This document shows positions 23,939-32,600 of a stretch of 64,000 bases of DNA, piece by piece. This DNA is from Owenweeksia sp. Its GTDB lineage: Bacteria; Bacteroidota; Bacteroidia; Flavobacteriales; Schleiferiaceae. The notes below the pieces were generated by a model that did not search any database, had not been told where the DNA came from, and saw nothing but the letters and a program-made list of their open reading frames with translations. The stretch spans positions 1-64,000 of the forward strand of contig NZNV01000010.1 of assembly GCA_002695025.1 (NCBI GenBank). Reading direction: 5' to 3'. The first letter of the stretch is position 1. The number at the start of each line of letters is the position of its first letter. The translations under genes and the position numbers were made by a program.

Positions 23939-24603
23939 AGTTCCCGCGCTATATATCCTGCACCCCGCACCGTTTGGATGTAATTTTCGTCTTTCGAAAA
24001 ATTGAGTTTTTTGCGCAGGGCGTTGATATAGACATCAATCACTCCGGTGTTGTAGTCAAAGTGGATATCCCACACACTTTCAATGATCTGCGTGCGTCTG
24101 CACACCCGCCCCTTGTTGCGAAGCAGGTGTTCCAGTAAGGCAAATTCCTTTTGAGTAAGCTGAATTTCAGAACCATCTTTAAAAACCTGGTGGGCCACAG
24201 CATCCAGGGTTACCGGGCCAAGGTTGAAAGTCTGATGCTCTCCGGTAGCCGGCCTCAATTGTACCCGTATCCGCTCGAGCAACTCCTCAAAGTGAAAGGG
24301 TTTCTTGATGTAATCATTAGCACCAGACTGCAGTCCGAATACGGTTTCCTGCACGGTATCCTTAGCGGTAAGCATGATTACCGGTGTGGTTTTGTACTGC
24401 TTTCTGAACTCTCGGCATAGCTCAATCCCGCTCAGTCCGGGCAGCATCCAGTCCAGTAAAAGCAGGTCATACTCCCCGCTAAGAGCGTGCTCCAGACCTT
24501 TTACGCCATCAGACATCACATCTACAGCATAGGATTCTTCCTCAAGGCCCTGCTTCAGAAAGTTGGCTATACCGGGTTCATCTTCCACTACCAGAATTCT
24601 CAT
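23935..24603 (-). CDS. OmpR/PhoB-family response regulator
   Basis: A 222-residue regulator. Receiver domain (residues 1-118): acidic pocket VEDEPG, phospho-acceptor Asp in LLLLDWMLPGLSG, Thr in VIMLTAKD and Lys in YIKKPF. C-terminal winged helix (about 125-222): LTQKEFALLEHLLRNKGRVC, IIESVWDIHFD, VDVYINALRKKL and the wing IQTVRGAGYIA. It is similar in kind to CusR/CopR. Proteins of this class bind 11-bp direct repeats, and such repeats occur upstream of this gene and of two operon segments downstream. It starts the whole leftward locus. Confidence 0.94.
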   Translation of the reverse strand: MRILVVEDEPGIANFLKQGLEEESYAVDVMSDGVKGLEHALSGEYDLLLLDWMLPGLSGIELCREFRKQYKTTPVIMLTAKDTVQETVFGLQSGANDYIKKPFHFEELLERIRVQLRPATGEHQTFNLGPVTLDAVAHQVFKDGSEIQLTQKEFALLEHLLRNKGRVCRRTQIIESVWDIHFDYNTGVIDVYINALRKKLNFSKDENYIQTVRGAGYIAREL

Positions 24604-24639
24604 GCTACAAAGTTGATTCAGGCAGCTAAAAGTACGCTA

Positions 24640-24665
24640 TAGATTTTCTTAAGATTTGATTAAAA
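24640..24665 (-). promoter_or_regulatory. 11-bp-phased TTAAG box upstream of the response regulator gene
   Basis: On the coding strand TTTTTAATCAAATCTTAAGA has its TTAAT and TTAAG copies 11 bp apart (AA at 24662 and 24651), with a weaker TATAG 11 bp further. It matches the core of the boxes at 22551 and 19570 and lies about 40-60 bp upstream of the start at 24603, which suggests autoregulation. Confidence 0.65.
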
Positions 24666-24672
24666 AGAGAAG

Positions 24673-24762
24673 TTAAATCCCGTACTTGGTGGTAAAATCC
24701 ACATCAGTATTAAAGGTAAGCAGGGAGACACCTGCCACGACATTGCCCTCATAAATTCGGTT
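24673..24762 (-). pseudogene. C-terminal remnant of an outer-membrane-type protein
   Basis: A leftward frame reads RIYEGNVVAGVSLLTFNTDV then DFTTKYGI and a TAA, with a stop a few codons upstream. The alternating pattern and short C-terminus look like the last strands of an outer-membrane or surface protein. No start is available, so I treat it as a relic. Confidence is limited by its length. Confidence 0.4.
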
Positions 24763-24809
24763 ACACCCAAGTGGGTGCTACACTAAGAGAAGAGCCAAAG
24801 CTTTTCTCA

Positions 24810-24908
24810 AGGAACCACATCAACAGCCACCTGCCTGCAGGGTATTATTTTGTTACTGTTTTTACGCCTGAGCGCTCCAAGACTTATCAGATTATCATAA
24901 CCGATTGA
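24810..24908 (+). pseudogene. T9SS sorting-domain remnant
   Basis: The rightward frame RNHINSHLPAGYYFVTVF, continuing TPERSKTYQIIITD and TGA, closely matches the last 30 residues of the 1134-residue T9SS protein ending at 13657 (CHLPAGYYFVTVFSGERLK...IIITD). The nucleotide match continues through the stop codon. No upstream coding part is present, so this is a broken duplicate. Confidence 0.75.
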
Positions 24909-24932
24909 TGCCACCCTTGAAGTTCCGGGAAA

Positions 24933-25113
24933 TTACTCAAACGCAAGGGTGGAAAGGTCTACATTACCCCCGGTTACTATCATTCCCACCCGTTTGCCGT
25001 GGAAGTGTTCCCGGTGGCGAAGCAGGCAGGCCAGGGCTACGGCACTGGAGGGCTCTACGATGATCTTCATGCGTTCCCAAATGAGCTGCATGGCTTTCAG
25101 GATGTCACGGTCT
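24933..25113 (-). pseudogene. Threonine-dehydratase-like gene remnant (last 59 codons)
   Basis: Leftward translation gives EDRDILKAMQLIWERMKIIV, then EPSSAVALACLLRHREHFHG and VTGGNVDLSTLAFE with TAA at 24933-24935. It matches the end of the intact enzyme at 42557-43498 residue for residue over most of its length. The catalytic part is missing; the remnant begins 7 nt after the stop of the T9SS gene at 25121. It is a truncated paralogous copy. Confidence 0.85.
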
Positions 25114-25120
25114 TCCCAGT

Positions 25121-28100
25121 TTAAAACTTGATTATATGCGAAATGGATGAAGACCTTTGGCTTTTAACCTGAACAAAGTAGCTCCCGGGAGCTAATACAC
25201 TTAGATCAACAGCCAGCTTTCCAGCCTCAGCCTCTTCAGCGCTTACTATGTGGTCACTCAACACCCGGCCGGTTTTATCTATAAGCAAAACTTCCATGAC
25301 CTTTTGATCTTTTACCCCCCAACTAATATTCAGCCAGCCTGAAGTGGGGTTTGGATAGATATCATAAAAATGATCCTCATCCATCTGGTGATCCTCTATT
25401 CCAATTTGCTTCAGAGTAGCGGAAAGACTATCGGCCGTATTACAGGCGTTCTTTACCTCAAGGGTAATCTTATAGTTAAGGGAGGCGGTGGCAAAGGTAT
25501 GCACAGGGGCTATACCGGTATCCTGGGTTCCATCCCCAAAATCCCATTGATAGGTATTGGCAAAAGCAGAGCCTGCAGCGCTGAATTGGATGTTCATGCC
25601 GTTGGTGGTGGTCCCTAGTATCTGGTAATTCCAGGAAGCCGTGGGAGCCGGAGGGCAAATGGTTACCGTGTCTGCATACCCCACACTATTGCCACAGGTA
25701 TCTGTAATGATCAATGAAACCGGATACGTGCCGTAAGTCTGATAGACATGAGCTACCTGACTGCCGCTTTTGGCAGTTCCGTCTCCGAAATCCCAATTAT
25801 AGGACGTGATGCCAAATGAATTGGAGGAGGCCACGAAGAAAACGGAATCAAGGGACAATAAGGTTATGGATATTGATGCAGACGGAGTGTCACACACCAG
25901 GATATCTTGCACAATAGTATCACTACTTCCACAATCATTGTAGGAAACCAGCCTTACCGGGTAAATGCCTCCTGCGGGAAAGGTATGCCATACTGTAGAA
26001 TCACTGGCGATGCCCGTGCCGCCAAAATCCCACGAAAAGGAATTTCCGTTATTTGAATACGCCTGTAACCGTACCGACAGACCATAAATACTGTCTGCAG
26101 TAAAACCGGCTGTAACCGCAGGGCAGACTTTAGTGGTAATGGTATCGGTTAACCAGGAACCGTTTAAGTCCCTGCAACGGTTACTTATCCTTATCACGTA
26201 GGTTGTTTGAGGAAGCAGATTTTTAAAAATATGAGAGGTCTTACGGGCATAGAGGACAGTATCCTGCCAGGTGGATGAACCAAGGGGTGAGATACCAACA
26301 ATCAGGGAATCCGATACTACATCCCATTGTATTTCGGCCTGAACAGTTCCAACATCTCTGATCCAAAGAGCATTAGGCAAAGGACATGGGTCAGAGCCAT
26401 AGTCCACTACGAGGTCATCCACCCCTACAAAACCTGAAGGAGGGCTGATTGAGTTTTTAAAACCGCTGATCCGAATGGCTATAGTGTCTCCCCGGTATGG
26501 CGTGAGATCTATGGAATCCGGATACCAAAAATCGTCATAACTATATTGCATTGGGTGGTAGGTATTACCCACCTGTACAGCCTGTCCATTCTTCACAACC
26601 TCAAATTTCACAGAATCACCGGGACCCCAGGAATTATAATATTTAAAATACAATTTAGGAAATGCGGTGGTGTCTCTGAGTATTATCTCGGGACTGGTCA
26701 TATCGGTGTTGAAAGCTTGAGGATACTCAAACCGTATGAACTTAGTAGATTGTGAACTTGCAAAAAAAGAAGCTGAATTCCTTAAGCCTTGATCAGGAGC
26801 ACCCCCCCTAGAGCAATACCAACCGCGAACACCACCTAAATTCCTTTGCCAGCAAGGACTGATCGTATCATAAAAAGGATCACTTGCCCCAAGCCAGTCA
26901 AAACTGTTAAAGTTCTCCTGGTAAGGCACTTCCTGATAACCGCATTGGGTGCTTAAGAAAAAGGGCTGTGACCAGGAGCTCCATCCACTTAGACAGCTAT
27001 CCCTAACTACCAGGCGATAATTTGTTCCGGCCTCAAGGTTGGGTATGATGAAATTGTTTTTAGAAGTGGCCGGTTGTATTATAAGTGCATCAGAAGTTCC
27101 TGCCTTCTTATATCCAATTTCCCATTTTAGCCCTTGTCCGTTCAGCCATCTGATATTCAAATGATTTACTCCTGCATTATTCAAGCTTATGAGATCGGAG
27201 CCTCTGCAAGTGGAATACTCCTGAATGGATATATCATCCAGGGCAACACAAAAATTATGGGTTGTTCCAGAGGAGACTGTTGGAGCAATATAACCTTTAA
27301 AAATCAATTGTACAGTATCGTTCCCAAACTGCAATAAACTTACGGTGTCTTCTGTCCATCCTGCGGGGTTCTGCGGCCCGATAAAGGTTTTAATAACAGT
27401 TGATGCACCCTTATGGCTCGCTATTACCTGAACACTGTCCACAAAACCTTTATACACTCGCCAAAATCGTAGTTGCGGATGGCCTAAGTTACTAAGATCA
27501 ATAAGTGGAGTGGTAAGTGTAATAGGTGGGTGGGGATTATTTGAAAATGAGGCAATGGTATGTACAAACTTTCCTTGCCCAGTGGTGTGATCCTGCCATG
27601 GCCCCGGGTTTGCATAGGCACTGCTATTAACGCTGGTACTTGCCACATAGCGATCCTGGCCATACAAACTGGATTTCCAGCAGGAATCCAAATTACCTGG
27701 AATCTGGGAGCTGTGGACCGCAGGAGAAAAATTCGGCCCATCAAAATCCTCAAAATAAGGGGTTTGACAAACCGGGCATGGGGTATAAAAAGTTGTTTTC
27801 TCCGACCAAAAACTAAAACCATCGGATCCACAGCTATCCCTTACATACACGTCATAATTGGTGTTTCCTGTTAAACCTGAGAGGATCATGGAGGTAGACG
27901 TGGTAAAAAGTTTAGTTCCTGAACCGGGAGCATAACCAGCAGGACCATATTCCACCTGCCAGCTATTGGCACCACCACTCACCCATTGAATATTGGCAGT
28001 GGTGGCTGAAACAAAGGTTACCTGTACACTATCCGGTCTGGGACAAAGTGGTTTCTCCCGGATTTCAATATCATCAAAGCAAACGCGCGGTGTGGTTGCC

Positions 28101-28672
28101 CCGGAGATTTTGCGATTCGCTGTAAACTGCAGCATAACCGTATCCCCGGCATAGGCCGAAAGATCAATCAATGCTTCCCTCCAGGGATCTGTAAATGACG
28201 TTTGCTGGGCATTGACAAAGGAGTATATACTGTCAAAACTTACTCCCTGGTTATGGGAAATATTCACTTTAAACAGGCCAATACCCGTGTCGGCAATATG
28301 GTAGAAAAACCGCAATTGCGGATCGTTTAAATTAGAAAGGTCAATTTGGGGCGAGGTGAATGAAATGGTATAAAAAGAACTGTTGGGAGCCCTTCTGGCG
28401 TATAAATAATTCCTCCCATGCACAGTATGATTTCCAAGTAAAATCTCATTATTGCTGATCATCTCACCAACCCGGAAAGTTTGTCCCTGAAAGATCTGTC
28501 TGCTCCAACATGGATCAAAAAAACCAGAGGAGCTACTCTGCCAGTTGGCACCATCAAAGGTTTCCAGGTAAGGGGTTGGCTTGACGGGGTTAAGGCATTG
28601 TGCAAAACCTCGTATTCCTAAAAACAAGTTCAAAAAACCTAAAAAAAGCAATATGGATAATCTTTTTTTCAT
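25121..28672 (-). CDS. Secreted multidomain PKD/fibronectin protein with T9SS sorting domain
   Basis: An 1183-residue protein. Signal peptide MKKRLSILLFLGFLNLFLGI ends RGFAQ. Three related jelly-roll (MAM-like) blocks, each opening with a Y-x-E-x-F-D/N motif (PYLETFDG, PYFEDFDGP, PYQENFNSF), contain PQLRF/W and DTVQL/MLQF strands, and alternate with fibronectin type III segments (TTANIQWVSGGANSWQVEYG). Two or three PKD domains follow (SYNWDFGDGTAKSGSQVAHV, YQWDFGDGTQDTG). The end is a T9SS type A domain (DIYPNPTSGWLNISWG, LAPGSYFVQV). It is probably a large surface adhesin or matrix protein; no catalytic site was seen. Its 3' end abuts the dehydratase remnant, so the downstream flank was rearranged. 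Confidence 0.87.
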   Translation of the reverse strand: MKKRLSILLFLGFLNLFLGIRGFAQCLNPVKPTPYLETFDGANWQSSSSGFFDPCWSRQIFQGQTFRVGEMISNNEILLGNHTVHGRNYLYARRAPNSSFYTISFTSPQIDLSNLNDPQLRFFYHIADTGIGLFKVNISHNQGVSFDSIYSFVNAQQTSFTDPWREALIDLSAYAGDTVMLQFTANRKISGATTPRVCFDDIEIREKPLCPRPDSVQVTFVSATTANIQWVSGGANSWQVEYGPAGYAPGSGTKLFTTSTSMILSGLTGNTNYDVYVRDSCGSDGFSFWSEKTTFYTPCPVCQTPYFEDFDGPNFSPAVHSSQIPGNLDSCWKSSLYGQDRYVASTSVNSSAYANPGPWQDHTTGQGKFVHTIASFSNNPHPPITLTTPLIDLSNLGHPQLRFWRVYKGFVDSVQVIASHKGASTVIKTFIGPQNPAGWTEDTVSLLQFGNDTVQLIFKGYIAPTVSSGTTHNFCVALDDISIQEYSTCRGSDLISLNNAGVNHLNIRWLNGQGLKWEIGYKKAGTSDALIIQPATSKNNFIIPNLEAGTNYRLVVRDSCLSGWSSWSQPFFLSTQCGYQEVPYQENFNSFDWLGASDPFYDTISPCWQRNLGGVRGWYCSRGGAPDQGLRNSASFFASSQSTKFIRFEYPQAFNTDMTSPEIILRDTTAFPKLYFKYYNSWGPGDSVKFEVVKNGQAVQVGNTYHPMQYSYDDFWYPDSIDLTPYRGDTIAIRISGFKNSISPPSGFVGVDDLVVDYGSDPCPLPNALWIRDVGTVQAEIQWDVVSDSLIVGISPLGSSTWQDTVLYARKTSHIFKNLLPQTTYVIRISNRCRDLNGSWLTDTITTKVCPAVTAGFTADSIYGLSVRLQAYSNNGNSFSWDFGGTGIASDSTVWHTFPAGGIYPVRLVSYNDCGSSDTIVQDILVCDTPSASISITLLSLDSVFFVASSNSFGITSYNWDFGDGTAKSGSQVAHVYQTYGTYPVSLIITDTCGNSVGYADTVTICPPAPTASWNYQILGTTTNGMNIQFSAAGSAFANTYQWDFGDGTQDTGIAPVHTFATASLNYKITLEVKNACNTADSLSATLKQIGIEDHQMDEDHFYDIYPNPTSGWLNISWGVKDQKVMEVLLIDKTGRVLSDHIVSAEEAEAGKLAVDLSVLAPGSYFVQVKSQRSSSISHIIKF

Positions 28673-29091
28673 GGCAGGGTATACGGCAAAAATAGGTATT
28701 ATTTAGACTGTTACGGAATGGCAATTATCCCATTACAGCAAAGGATCAGGAACAGACCTTCACCTTTAGTCTTACTTGTTCATTTTAATAGCCTTTCGGA
28801 TGTAGTACAGTGACGAATACAGTTGACCGCTTTTAGCAAATTGCAGGCCTTTCTGAGAGTGGTTTTGGTTAAATAGAGAAAAACCACAGAGCATAGAAGA
28901 AAGTAGTACTAAGTATTTTGAAGACTTAACCTATAATGTATCTTCCACAATTGTGATCTCCATACGACTCTTCTCTTTGCTTAATTAACCATTATTAATA
29001 GGGTCATTCATATCATTTTTCATAAAACCTAATGCACATCCCTCATTTAAAGGGAAAATATAGTTGGTTTATAAATACTTATTCTAAAAAT
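28673..29091. other. AT-rich intergenic region
   Basis: About 420 bp separate the end of the toxin-immunity unit from the start of the T9SS gene. It contains a possible leftward -7 element (CAAAAATA at 28687-28694) without a good -33. I found no gene, tRNA or clear terminator. Confidence 0.4.
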
Positions 29092-29688
29092 CTAATGAAT
29101 GTGAAAAATCCGATCATCATTAGTATTCGTAATTTCTAAATTCTCCTCCTTAGCTTTATTAATGATACTTTTTACCCCATTATTTAGTTCTTTATAATAA
29201 ATTCCTAAACTGCCGGAATGATGAAAGTAGAATACAAACTCATTTTTTGGTTCATAAAACATCATACTGTAAGGTGCATTATGACTCATAATACAGTGAA
29301 GAGCTATATACAGAAACTTATCCCAATTTTCACACACACAAAAGCCGGTATAGTGCGGTTCTACATCACTGTCTTGAAGCATTGCTAAATAACTGGCGGT
29401 AGGCTCTTCCTTATTTTCATGCGAATAATCATATTTATCACTTTCAAGGTCCCAAGTGTCAATACAGAAATCACCCCATTTACTGTTTTGCCCAAAGGGT
29501 TTAACTTTAATATTGTATAAAAACTCTCTAAACAACAAATAGAAGTGAACGATTGATTGAGCTACAGGATCCTCAGTCCACTTTGAATAAATCTCAAACT
29601 TAAACCCCTTACTATTAGGAAGATAATCAAAATCTAACCAATCAAACCCTTTAAATTCATTAGAGTTATACTTACTTAAAACTTTCAT
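29092..29688 (-). CDS. Putative immunity protein to the RHS toxin
   Basis: A 198-residue, soluble, acidic and aromatic-rich protein with no signal peptide, so it should stay in the cytoplasm. I do not recognise the family. It starts 8 nt after the stop of the 3511-residue SpvB/RHS gene, exactly where immunity genes sit in polymorphic toxin loci. Notable segments are GFDWLDFDYLPNSKGF, GDFCIDTWDLESDKYD and TGFCVCENWDKFLY. Base composition is clearly more AT-rich than the toxin body and the rest of the window, as is common for exchanged toxin-tip/immunity modules. The function is inferred from position only. Confidence 0.65.
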   Translation of the reverse strand: MKVLSKYNSNEFKGFDWLDFDYLPNSKGFKFEIYSKWTEDPVAQSIVHFYLLFREFLYNIKVKPFGQNSKWGDFCIDTWDLESDKYDYSHENKEEPTASYLAMLQDSDVEPHYTGFCVCENWDKFLYIALHCIMSHNAPYSMMFYEPKNEFVFYFHHSGSLGIYYKELNNGVKSIINKAKEENLEITNTNDDRIFHIH

Positions 29689-29696
29689 TAGTTTTA

Positions 29697-32600
29697 TTAT
29701 TTAATAGTCTTTAATTGGCCCCATGGAATAAACTTACCCTCCGACCCTTTGTGCTTTGTTAGGATAAAATCACCAAATTCATCCGCGTCCCTATACCATT
29801 TTAATCCTTTTTTGGTCTCCTTAAATACTTTAAACTTACTTCCCCCATGCCCGGCACGATCAACAGCCCACCAGAGATTATCTGATGCGCTTTTATAAAG
29901 TTTACCAAACTTAGAATGGTATTTCATCATAGATGCTCCTTCTTCAGTTAATTTCCAAAGACCTCGACCAGTTGTTTTAGCCATAGCACCAAACGTAGCC
30001 TCAGCGGCAGCACCTGCCCCCTTTCCTTCCAATCCCATTGGCATCAGGGTCATGGCAACGGTAACTCCATATTCCGAATTATCCCTTCCGTTCAGTGATT
30101 CTCCGGTCATGGTGGTTGTCCGGTTATCAAAGGGGTTAAGGGCCTGGAGTGTTACCCAAAACGAATTTACAATATCATAGCCGGCACTGGCAAAGAAATT
30201 GGTTGATTCTGACCAGTTATCTACCCATGTTGGCTCCCAAGCCCGCATGGTTTCCTGTGGAGGTAATTTAGTTGGAAGATCAGGAAAATCCGCAGGATCA
30301 AATTTGGGCTGCTTGGGTGTAGTAACAACAGGTTCTGAAGGGGTTCGGCTCTCAAAATCAAACGGGGGAATGGTCGGCCCGCTGTCCGGTTTTCCTCCTT
30401 TAGGCGGGTCCCCATCCAGCATTCCTGTGGGATCCACAAGGTTAATTGGGTTATTCTGCACAAAGTTATAGGGTGTTAGCCAACTTCTTGCTGCACTCAT
30501 GGGGTCAACGCTTAGCCAATTGCTTAACCTGGGATTATAATACCTGGCACCGTAGTAGTAATTTCCGGTCTCTCCATCGTACTCCTGGGCATTAAACCTA
30601 TAAGGTGTGCTGTAATGCCAGGTATGGCTGTTCTGAACTATAGCATTTTCACCGTAAGAAGTATACATATAATACTGGTGGGGCAATCCCGCCTGGTCGG
30701 TCACCCATTCGGTATTACCGAGGTAATCCGGATGGTACCAGTACATTACCCGCTGTTCGGCACAATTCACCTCATAGAATTCACCAGCCCAGTAAATCCC
30801 TAGCTCGCATAAGCACTGGGGGTCTTCCTCACAACCTTCGCTCCACAGTACGTAATCAAAGGTGGTATATTCCTCGTAGGAAGGTATATTGGTCATTTCT
30901 TCAATATCATACTCTTCCGTATCAATATTAAAGTACTGCATGGTTTTGAGCAGGTCGTCCTTAACACCCCACTCCGGGAATCCTCCGGGACCCTCAATAG
31001 GTTCAGGCCACTCATCGCCTGGGGTTTGCTGAGCAAAAGGATACATAATGAGGGCACTCGCCACACGAGTACTGCCCATATAATAATGCTTGCTGGCATC
31101 TACAGTCTCCTCATAGTGGGTTGCCACAAAATAAGCGTTGTTGTACACGGTGTACGGGTCAAGCACCGCAAAGGTGCTACCCGATTGTCCCTGCTGCGAA
31201 ATACCAACTCCCCGGATGGTGGCTTTCAGTACCCGCTCACCATTCTGATCATAGGTATAATGATGAATACCGTTGACGTTATTTACCGCACTTAGCTGCT
31301 GATTATTATCCCAGCGGAATTGTTCAGTATAATAAGCCGGGTTCCCTCCACTGGCCGGAACCTGCACATCCAGCACACTACCCTCCTGGTTATAGTTATA
31401 GCGGTAGGTGGGATCTCCCGGGCTGCTTACCTCGTATACCTGATGGGGTGTTCCGGTGGTGGAAACGGCATAATCATAGCTCAGGTCGTAATTTAGGGCC
31501 GGGTTTACCACACTACCGCCTGAGGTCGTTAGGTGTTGCTGGGTTTTACCGGTAATACCTCCTGCAGTATTGTAGCTAAGGTCCGTTTTTATGTAATGAC
31601 TCATATTGGTGGTAGTGGTACTATGAGTGAGTCTGCTCATATCATCATAAGTATAACTATGATTATAGGTACCACCCATAGCTACACCGTTTACGGTAAA
31701 AGCACCGGCTATATCGGCTATGGAGGATACCCTTCCGAACGAATCATAGCCTATGGTTTTATCGGTAATTTGAGAGGTGGTGTTGCCATTGGCTCCGGAG
31801 GCCCAAACGCCCACCTCAGTAAGCAGCCGGCTTTCAGCATCATAGGTAAATGATGTAGAGGTTTGGTTGCCATAATCAATGTCCTTAATATTTCCAAAGC
31901 CATCATACAATATATTATCAATGATGGAACCGGAGGTGGAGCCCACAATACTTTCCAGGTCTCCAATACTGTTATAGGTATAATCCACCTGTTCCCCATC
32001 GGGGTAGATCATGTATTGGATACGTCCCCAGGCATCATAATTAAATGAGGTTTCAAAATTACGGGTTCCGGCCTGGGGGATCTTAAAGGATTTTTTCTCC
32101 CAGGTACGATGCCCCAGTTCATCGTAGGCATACTGTTCAAGTTTATAATCAGTACCCTGCACCAGCTTCACTACCCTGCCGGCTCCGTTTACCCCATCAT
32201 TGCGTGAACCATAGGTATAGAAAAGATTATTGAGGTGCCCGGACTGAGGGTATATCTTTTTACTGATCCGGCCGTAATTATATTGCATCAGTATATGGCC
32301 TGAACCCATTTCATCACTCTGTAACTCTACCAGGTTACTCGCCTTATCATAGGTATAGGACGTCACTCCACGATCAGGATGGTCCTCTTCTGTAAGACGA
32401 CCCATATTATCATAGGTGTAGGAGGTAATTTCATTAAGAGGGTCCTGGGTGGATAATATTTGGTTGAGAGCATCAAAGCTGTAAAGGGTAGTAGCGTTAA
32501 TACCTCCAACATCTTCTATGACCTTGGTAGTTTGTCCCCATCCGTTCAAATAGGTTTTGGTTTGAGAAACAAAATTTGTTTGAAGGTAAAACTTGTCACT

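Noticed and set aside
24949..25131. 60-codon rightward frame in the graveyard region
   Set aside because: It is the complement of the dehydratase remnant, which explains its sequence fully.
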